From the NCBI RefSeq assembly GCF_024498075.1, contig NZ_JANHOF010000002.1, forward strand, positions 478,431 through 542,430: a stretch of 64,000 nt of DNA, read 5' to 3'. Position 1 is the first letter of the stretch, and each line of letters begins with the position of its first letter. Below are positions 58,699-64,000 of the stretch, one piece after another. Source of the stretch: Paenibacillus mendelii. GTDB taxonomy: Bacteria > Bacillota > Bacilli > Paenibacillales > Paenibacillaceae. Under the pieces are notes generated by a model. That model saw nothing but the letters and a program-made list of their open reading frames with translations, searched no databases and was not told where the DNA came from. The translations under genes were made by a program, and so were the position numbers.

Positions 58699-59811
58699 TT
58701 AGGCATGCTTCAAATAATAATCCATCAGCCACTGCGATGCGCTCCTGGCATCGTAGCCACTCGAGGCAAGCTGCTCCGAAGTATTGGGACGATTAGGGGA
58801 CGCAGCTATTATTCTACTCGCCCACTGTTCCGGACTTTCATTTAGTCCGATAAATTCAACCCGTCCAGTTACATCGGTTTCCTTCGTGATCGTGTCAGCA
58901 ACTAAACAAGTTAATCCTGCAGCCTGAGCTTCTACGAGAACAACAGGCAATCCCTCGAACAATGAAGGAAATATAAAGAGATCGAAACTCTGCATTAACC
59001 TGGAAATGTCCTTCCGAATACCAAGGAACTTCACAGAATTCGTAATACCAAGTGCAGCTGCCCTTCTTTCTATTCCCGTTCTTAAATCGCCATCGCCTGC
59101 CAATATAAGCAAGGCATCCGGATTTTTCTTATGAACAGCTTGGAAAATATCAAGTAAATAACTATGGTTTTTTTCTTTGGAAAATCGTCCTACATGACCC
59201 AAAACAAGGGAATTCCCAACTCCGAGCTCGGCTCTCACTTCATCCCGTACTGCCTGGTTATATTGAAATTCTTCTACATTCACGGCATTATTAAGAACTA
59301 TGACCGACCGGGAGCCTCCGAATAGCCACCGACCCGCATTCTTGGAGCAGGCAAAGTAATGGTTCGGATGGCCGGACATGCACATCCTTGCATACATTCG
59401 GAAAGGAAATTTGATATCGATGCTTTGCTTACTCATATGACTATGGACAATTCTGCAAGGAACTCCAGCCTTCTTCGCTGCGCGGAGTACAAAGCTGCTG
59501 TTCTCGTTAATGTGGGAATGGACGACCCGGTATCCGGGATTGTCGGCGAAGAACTGATCCAGCATACGGAAATAGGCGCGGTAATGACCTGGACGTATAG
59601 ATGGCATACGGTAAATCTTCCCTCCAAGACGCTCGATTTCATCATCATAATGTCCGCGCTCTTCCCGATGGACCATGAAATCGAACTGGATCCGGCTCCG
59701 GTCCAACTTCCGATAATAATTCATTAACATCGTCTCAAGACCGCCCCGATTCATAATGGTCGCGACTTGAAGCACACGCATAGGTTCTGATTGACTAGCT
59801 GTAAGCACCAT
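58699..59811 (-). CDS. Family 4 glycosyltransferase, EpsF-like
   Basis: A 370-residue GT-B enzyme: RVLQVATIMNRGGLETMLMNYYRKLDRSRIQFDF is typical of EpsF. HSHINENSSFVLRAAKKAGV near 100, VGRFSKEKNHSYLLDIFQAV near 205 and FPSLFEGLPVVLVEAQAAGL near 285 (E-x7-E). The start was set at ATG 59811 after AAGGAAGG; the frame is open to 59847. Slight overlap with the upstream glycosyltransferase gene. Confidence 0.88.
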   Translation of the reverse strand: MVLTASQSEPMRVLQVATIMNRGGLETMLMNYYRKLDRSRIQFDFMVHREERGHYDDEIERLGGKIYRMPSIRPGHYRAYFRMLDQFFADNPGYRVVHSHINENSSFVLRAAKKAGVPCRIVHSHMSKQSIDIKFPFRMYARMCMSGHPNHYFACSKNAGRWLFGGSRSVIVLNNAVNVEEFQYNQAVRDEVRAELGVGNSLVLGHVGRFSKEKNHSYLLDIFQAVHKKNPDALLILAGDGDLRTGIERRAAALGITNSVKFLGIRKDISRLMQSFDLFIFPSLFEGLPVVLVEAQAAGLTCLVADTITKETDVTGRVEFIGLNESPEQWASRIIAASPNRPNTSEQLASSGYDARSASQWLMDYYLKHA

Positions 59812-60958
59812 AGACCTTCCTTTCGATCTTCTCACCATCGCCCGCATAACGGGAATAGATCTCGCTTAATTGTGCTTTGACCTGGGTGAGTGAATAATTA
59901 GCCGCTCTCCTCACACTCTCTTGCCCCATACGTTCTCTCAGAAGCTCAGAATGATACAGCTGATCCATTCGGTCTGCGAACGCTTGAATATCTCCTGGAG
60001 CAACAATGAATCCGTTACCTTGATCCTCCACTAACTCGGAATGTCCTCTATTTGCTGTAGCTATGATCGGAAGTCCACAGGCCATCGCTTCCATGATATT
60101 AACTGGCAAGCCTTCACGGAGGCTTGAGGCGACTGCAACGTCGCACATCGGCAGCAATTCTTCGATGTCGTTCCGGTAGCCCAAGAAATCGACACGATCG
60201 CCAACCCCCAGGCTGGACGCAAGCAAGCGGCATTCAGCGACCTGCCCGCCTTCCCCCGCAAGCAGCAGCTTGCAGTGCGGAATCTTATCTTTATAGGAGG
60301 AGGCCAATGCCCGAATGAGCAGCTGTTGATTTTTGTTCTTATTAAATTCACCGGCGAAGAACAGCAAGAAATCATCCGAACCATAGCCAAGCTGATCTCT
60401 TCGCGCTAGCTTCTCTTTCGTTCCAATAGGCCGGTAGTGCTCCAGATTAACGCCGACTCCCCGCACCTGCTCAATACGTCCGGCTCTGAATCTGCGCTGC
60501 TGCGCCAACGAATAGTCTTCGGAATTAATCGTGATCAGGCAGTCAGTCAGATGAGCCAAGCTTTTTTCTATTGGATAATAGACAAGCCAGTTCAGCAGCG
60601 GCGCCCCTTTGCAGAAGTGGAACCCATGGGCGGTATAGATGACTTTCGTTCCCTGCTTCCTTGTTTTACGCGCCGCAAGCCTGGCAAGAACACCACCCAT
60701 TGGAGTGTGACAGTGGATCAGATCAAAGCTGTGACCGTTCACGATCGCAGCCAACTGCCGGTAAGCGGTCATGTTGCTAAGCGTGAATGGCGAACGGTGA
60801 ATGGAGATGTGGTGCTTGATATCCACATATGGAAGATCCATATCGCCGCTTGAAGCCACATGAACCTCCCAGCCTTGACTTTGAAACCATTGCAAGTAAG
60901 GGAGATGGAATTTCTTGAAATGAATATCCACCGTCGCGCAAAATAAGACTTTTGGCAT
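59795..60958 (-). CDS. Family 4 glycosyltransferase, EpsD-like
   Basis: A 387-residue GT-B enzyme with EpsD landmarks: KVLFCATVDIHFKKFHLPYLQWFQSQGWEV at the start, HCHTPMGGVLARLAAR near 85, VIYTAHGFHFCKGAPLLNWLVYYPIEK near 105, AGEFNKNKNQQLLIRAL near 205 and SLREGLPVNIMEAMACGLP near 285. ATG 60958 is 8 bases after AGGAG. Directly follows the epsC-like gene, as in Bacillus. Confidence 0.9.
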   Translation of the reverse strand: MPKVLFCATVDIHFKKFHLPYLQWFQSQGWEVHVASSGDMDLPYVDIKHHISIHRSPFTLSNMTAYRQLAAIVNGHSFDLIHCHTPMGGVLARLAARKTRKQGTKVIYTAHGFHFCKGAPLLNWLVYYPIEKSLAHLTDCLITINSEDYSLAQQRRFRAGRIEQVRGVGVNLEHYRPIGTKEKLARRDQLGYGSDDFLLFFAGEFNKNKNQQLLIRALASSYKDKIPHCKLLLAGEGGQVAECRLLASSLGVGDRVDFLGYRNDIEELLPMCDVAVASSLREGLPVNIMEAMACGLPIIATANRGHSELVEDQGNGFIVAPGDIQAFADRMDQLYHSELLRERMGQESVRRAANYSLTQVKAQLSEIYSRYAGDGEKIERKVYGAYS

Positions 60959-60969
60959 TCTCCGCACTC

Positions 60970-62802
60970 CTATCCCGACATCATGACCAACTGTGCTTCT
61001 GGGGCCGCTATACGGTTGTTCGCAAGATCAATCAGCCATTCCCTCAGCTTCTCCTTCTCCATCGAGGAGAACGTTTGAAGAAGATCGTTAATTTGCTCGA
61101 TACGCAGATCCGATGTTTTACCAATGTAGATCTTCGGATATACCTGCTTTTCATTTATCTCATCACCATTCAACAGCTCTTCGAACAATTTCTCGCCTGG
61201 CCGGATGCCTGTATATTCAATACCGATATCTTCTACCGAATTGCCGGACAGCAGGATAAGGTTCTTGGCCAGGTCGACGATCTTAACCGGCTCTCCCATA
61301 TCGAGAACGAATATTTCTCCGCCTCTTGCCAATGCTCCAGCTTGTATGACTAGTCTTGATGCCTCAGGAATGGTCATAAAATAGCGGATCATGTCCGGAT
61401 GCGTCACTTTGACCGGACCGCCTTGCTCGATTTGCCGCTTGAAGAGGGGGATCACACTCCCGCGGCTTCCTAATACGTTCCCGAATCGTACCGCAACGAA
61501 CTTGGTCGAGCTTTTCTGATCCATGTCTTGAATAACCATCTCCGCGAGCCGCTTTGTCGCCCCCATAACGCTCGTCGGATTAACGGCCTTGTCGGAAGAA
61601 ATCATGACGAAGGTGCCTACTCCTGACCGGCCGGCCGCTTGAGCAACGTTCATCGTTCCGATTACATTATTCTTGACGGCTTCCACCGGATTGCGCTCCA
61701 TTAATGGAACATGTTTATGCGCAGCAGCGTGATAGACCACATCGGGCTGATACATGCTCATAACCGAGATCATCTTGTCTGGATCCTGCAATTCCGCTAT
61801 TTCCGTTACAAAGTTAATCCCGGAATCGCCATAAAGCTCCTTCAATTCCATCTCAATGGAGTAAATGCTATTCTCGCCATGACCTAGCAGAATGATCGTC
61901 CTTGGATGAAATTGAGACACTTGCCTGCAGATTTCCGATCCAATCGATCCCCCCGCACCCGTAACCAAGACAACCTTCCCCGTGACATATTCGGAAATCC
62001 CCGCCACATCCAGGTCAACCTGCTCCCGGCCAAGCAAATCCTCCACTTGCACGTCGCGAACCTCATTGACAGATACCTTCCCAAGCACGATATCTTCAAT
62101 CATGGGAAGTATTTGCGTCTTGGCGTCCGTCTTCGCACATTCCTGGTAGATGGCATGCAGCGCTTTACGCTTCAAAGAAGGGATTGCAATAATAATATTG
62201 CTTATGTTCAGCTCCCTCGTTGCTTTCTCGATCATATGCAGGCCGCCGACGACGGGGATCCCCATGATATCCAGATCCTTCTTCTTCACGTTGTCATCGA
62301 TGAAGGCTACCGGCTGGAGCTCGACATCATTATTGTGAAGCAGCTGTCTGGCGATCATCGTGCCTGCCGCACCTGCACCGATAATTAAAGTTCGTTTCTT
62401 ATTTGTCTTTTCTTTTACGTATGTATCTTTGTAGATTCGCAGACAGAAGCGCGAGCCTCCAATCGCGATCATATGCAGCATCCAAGTAATGGCGAGAAGC
62501 CTGAAATAAATGTCGTTATTCATCAGCTGCTGCAGAATAGCCGTCGTCACAATCGATAGCGTCACGCATTTCAAAATAATGATTAGCTCACCAATGCTTG
62601 CGTATTCCCATGCCTTTTTATACAGGTTGTATCGCAGGGAAAACAGATGGTGACTGAGAACTAACGTTAACGAGCTTATGACGATTGAAGCATTGCCTAC
62701 ATCCAAGCTAATACTTAACAAGAACCGTCCAAAGAAAATGGCGCTAATAATGATGAGCGAATCCGTAATCATCGATAAGGACAGCCTTTGAAAATAAGTC
62801 AT
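60970..62802 (-). CDS. epsC: UDP-sugar 4,6-dehydratase, EpsC/PglF-like
   Basis: A 610-residue membrane-bound dehydratase. Four or five N-terminal membrane segments (to about residue 120), a CoA-binding-like Rossmann part (RTLIIGAGAAGTMIARQLL near 140), then the catalytic SDR domain with VLVTGAGGSIGSEICRQ near 280, YHAAAHKHVPLMERNP near 355 and SSDKAVNPTSVMGATKR near 400 (the T-x-M-x3-K type active site). It should convert UDP-GlcNAc to the 4-keto-6-deoxy sugar for the EpsN and EpsM-like enzymes. ATG 62802 follows GGAAGGGG. Confidence 0.93.
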   Translation of the reverse strand: MTYFQRLSLSMITDSLIIISAIFFGRFLLSISLDVGNASIVISSLTLVLSHHLFSLRYNLYKKAWEYASIGELIIILKCVTLSIVTTAILQQLMNNDIYFRLLAITWMLHMIAIGGSRFCLRIYKDTYVKEKTNKKRTLIIGAGAAGTMIARQLLHNNDVELQPVAFIDDNVKKKDLDIMGIPVVGGLHMIEKATRELNISNIIIAIPSLKRKALHAIYQECAKTDAKTQILPMIEDIVLGKVSVNEVRDVQVEDLLGREQVDLDVAGISEYVTGKVVLVTGAGGSIGSEICRQVSQFHPRTIILLGHGENSIYSIEMELKELYGDSGINFVTEIAELQDPDKMISVMSMYQPDVVYHAAAHKHVPLMERNPVEAVKNNVIGTMNVAQAAGRSGVGTFVMISSDKAVNPTSVMGATKRLAEMVIQDMDQKSSTKFVAVRFGNVLGSRGSVIPLFKRQIEQGGPVKVTHPDMIRYFMTIPEASRLVIQAGALARGGEIFVLDMGEPVKIVDLAKNLILLSGNSVEDIGIEYTGIRPGEKLFEELLNGDEINEKQVYPKIYIGKTSDLRIEQINDLLQTFSSMEKEKLREWLIDLANNRIAAPEAQLVMMSG

Positions 62803-62904
62803 GGACCTACCCCTTCCCAAACTAATTGACCTATGTTCAGATGTTTACTTCGTTTTTTACCGGCGTGATCGTCATCATGAACGATCCCTGCAGATAAAAA
62901 ACCA

Positions 62905-63005
62905 AATAAAGCAAGGGCATCAAACCCCTCCTCACATCACACTTCCGACGACTGAGCGTCTAAGGTATCTTTCAACCCACAGCATGACCGAGTGCCTCCA
63001 TCGAT
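62905..63005 (-). ncRNA. EAR-like (eps-associated) antitermination RNA, candidate
   Basis: In Bacillus the EAR element lies between epsB and epsC and lets RNA polymerase read through terminators in the long eps operon. The 263-base gap here is at exactly that place. Minus-strand RNA in this range can fold: GACG/CGTC around CTCAGT (62947-62960), GGCACT near 62995 with AGTGT near 62940, and GGGTT/AACCC-type pairs. A U-rich tract follows at 62895-62902. Called from position and fold, not from an alignment. Confidence 0.6.
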
Positions 63006-63065
63006 AACGGTAAGGAGACATCACCAAAGGCATTATCGTTCTTAATAACGAACAATAGAGCAAAA

Positions 63066-63734
63066 TTAGATTTGATTCATAATAATACCGATTATTTTGG
63101 CGCCAGCGAACTCCAAAGTTTCCTTGGCATTCATCGCTGATTCGTTCTTCGTTCTGCCATTACGGATAACCATAACCACACCATCGCAATAATGGGCCAG
63201 TAATTTAACCTCTGATGCATGAAGAACAGGGGGGCCGTCGATTACAATCATGTCATACTGCTCTTTTCCGGCATCGATGATTTCTTGCATGGCTTGCGGA
63301 TGAAGCAGCTCACTGATGTGATCCGTGCAGGTTCCGCTTGGGAGGACGTCCAGCCGGCCTATATCCGTCGGATGCACAGCATCCATCAACTCGGCTTTTC
63401 CGGATAAAACATTGGTTAACCCAATGTGGTCTGAGAGGTTAAACATGGAGCTAAGATCATCCTTCTTGACATGACCATCGATAATGAGTATTCGTTTGCC
63501 TTGCTGAGCCATAGAGACCGCCAGATTCATCGCCGTCAGCGTCTTTCCCTCCCTATAATCAGGAGATGTGACCATCAACAGCCTCAATTGCTCCTGAACA
63601 GGCAGAAGCTCAATATTCGTGCGAATACTGCGGTATTGTTCAGATGCAGCCGACTCCGGATCAATGTAACTAATGAGCCCTTTGCTCAGGTAAGCATCAT
63701 TCAGCTTTTGTTTTTTAAGAGCCAACCGTTTCAC
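63066..63734 (-). CDS. BY-kinase-like ATPase, EpsB/CpsD-like
   Basis: A 222-residue cytoplasmic partner of the Wzz-type protein next to it. Oligomer motif E-x2-R-x2-R in SEQYRSIRTN; Walker A in SPDYREGKTLT (Lys64); Walker A' reads ILIIDGHVKK where the norm is D-A-D-L-R; Walker B YDMIVIDGPPV near 160-170. The protein ends GAKIIGIIMNQI, with no C-terminal Tyr cluster, the site of autophosphorylation in BY-kinases. ATG overlaps the upstream gene by 20 bases. It may work as an ATPase or scaffold rather than a full tyrosine kinase. Confidence 0.85.
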   Translation of the reverse strand: MKRLALKKQKLNDAYLSKGLISYIDPESAASEQYRSIRTNIELLPVQEQLRLLMVTSPDYREGKTLTAMNLAVSMAQQGKRILIIDGHVKKDDLSSMFNLSDHIGLTNVLSGKAELMDAVHPTDIGRLDVLPSGTCTDHISELLHPQAMQEIIDAGKEQYDMIVIDGPPVLHASEVKLLAHYCDGVVMVIRNGRTKNESAMNAKETLEFAGAKIIGIIMNQI

Positions 63735-64000
63735 CCCTAACCGAAATGCCTGCAGTCAACTGCTTCGCTTTCTTCGTCAACCGTTTCGGTTTAATTCTTG
63801 TAACCGATCCTAGTACTGGAATGCCAGCGAAATCCTTGAGATGACTCTCCTTTCGGATCGTATCATCCAGAGAATGACGAAGAAACGCCGCACCGATTCC
63901 CAGCACAAGACCGATCATAATGCTTAGGATGTTATTCCGTGTTTGTTGAGGCGGATTTATCGGCTCGTAGTATCCACTGCCATCCGCGTCCGATAAGACC
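63715..64000 (-). CDS. Wzz/YveK-type chain-length regulator, C-terminal part
   Basis: Partial: the gene runs off the right edge. The visible C-terminal 95 residues read NPPQQTRNNILSIMIGLVLG and IGAAFLRHSLDDTIRKESHL, i.e. the proline-rich approach, second membrane helix and cytoplasmic tail of Wzz/EpsA/CapA proteins. It is the activator partner of the BY-kinase-like protein, whose start codon lies inside its 3' end. Polymer length control is the family role. Confidence 0.85.
   Translation of the reverse strand, partial: VLSDADGSGYYEPINPPQQTRNNILSIMIGLVLGIGAAFLRHSLDDTIRKESHLKDFAGIPVLGSVTRIKPKRLTKKAKQLTAGISVRGETVGS

Noticed and set aside
62867..62886. Terminator at the GATCGT/ACGATC stem before epsC
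   Set aside because: The stem is short (6 bp) and no T run follows it on the minus strand; the U-rich tract lies before it.

Overview
The window reads as chromosomal DNA of a Gram-positive, spore-former-type Bacillota, most like Paenibacillus or a close relative. The reasons are AGGAGG-type ribosome sites with many TTG/GTG starts, SLH-anchored surface protein, OpuA/GbsR, HxlR-HxlAB, an IDEAL-domain protein, a YtoI-type CBS regulator, DUF1450, and an exopolysaccharide locus of the Bacillus eps type. No rRNA, tRNA, insertion sequence, phage gene or CRISPR array was seen.

Layout. 1-3.8 kb: glycine betaine importer opuAA-AB-AC facing a GbsR-type regulator, with a large palindrome between them. 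3.8-8.1 kb: formaldehyde island. It holds a molybdopterin oxidoreductase behind hxlR, then six tandem 65-bp repeats, then hxlA-hxlB (ribulose monophosphate fixation of formaldehyde). 8.3-13.3 kb: a CUT1-type sugar ABC importer facing a LacI regulator, with a cre-like site and AT-rich palindromes between them. 13.5-21.1 kb: a 1913-residue secreted SLH-anchored phosphoesterase, then an SMP-30 lactonase and a CBM9-like protein. 21.3-24.9 kb: a compact iron-sulfur/haem cluster with two 7Fe ferredoxins at its ends and, between them, a P-loop-less FolC-like protein, a plant-type 2Fe-2S protein, DUF1450, truncated haemoglobin and a SufR-like regulator. 24.9-38.5 kb: housekeeping and accessory genes (GNAT-Nudix fusion, FMN reductase, trhO, PhyH oxygenase with AraC regulator, LD-carboxypeptidase, IDEAL protein, etfBA, ytoI, ndk, two Gfo/Idh/MocA proteins), including a decayed nucleotidyltransferase and a NanE remnant.

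41.2-64 kb: an exopolysaccharide operon transcribed leftward and running off the right edge. It starts with a Wzz-type protein (partial) and a BY-kinase-like ATPase, then a gap in the position of the EAR antitermination RNA, then epsC. After these come glycosyltransferases, an EpsG-type polymerase, an acyltransferase, EpsL, pyruvyl transferase, a GH105-like hydrolase, flippase, GalE and EpsN. EpsC, EpsN, EpsM and EpsL together form the UDP-di-N-acetylbacillosamine route and its transfer to lipid carrier. The epsM-like gene alone is inverted within the operon.

The most unusual points are the 65-bp repeat array at the hxlAB promoter, the degenerate FolC-like protein in the Fe-S/globin cluster, the BY-kinase without a tyrosine cluster, and the GH105-like gene whose membrane-anchor segment has no normal start codon. 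All family assignments were made by reading the translations; no database search was run.
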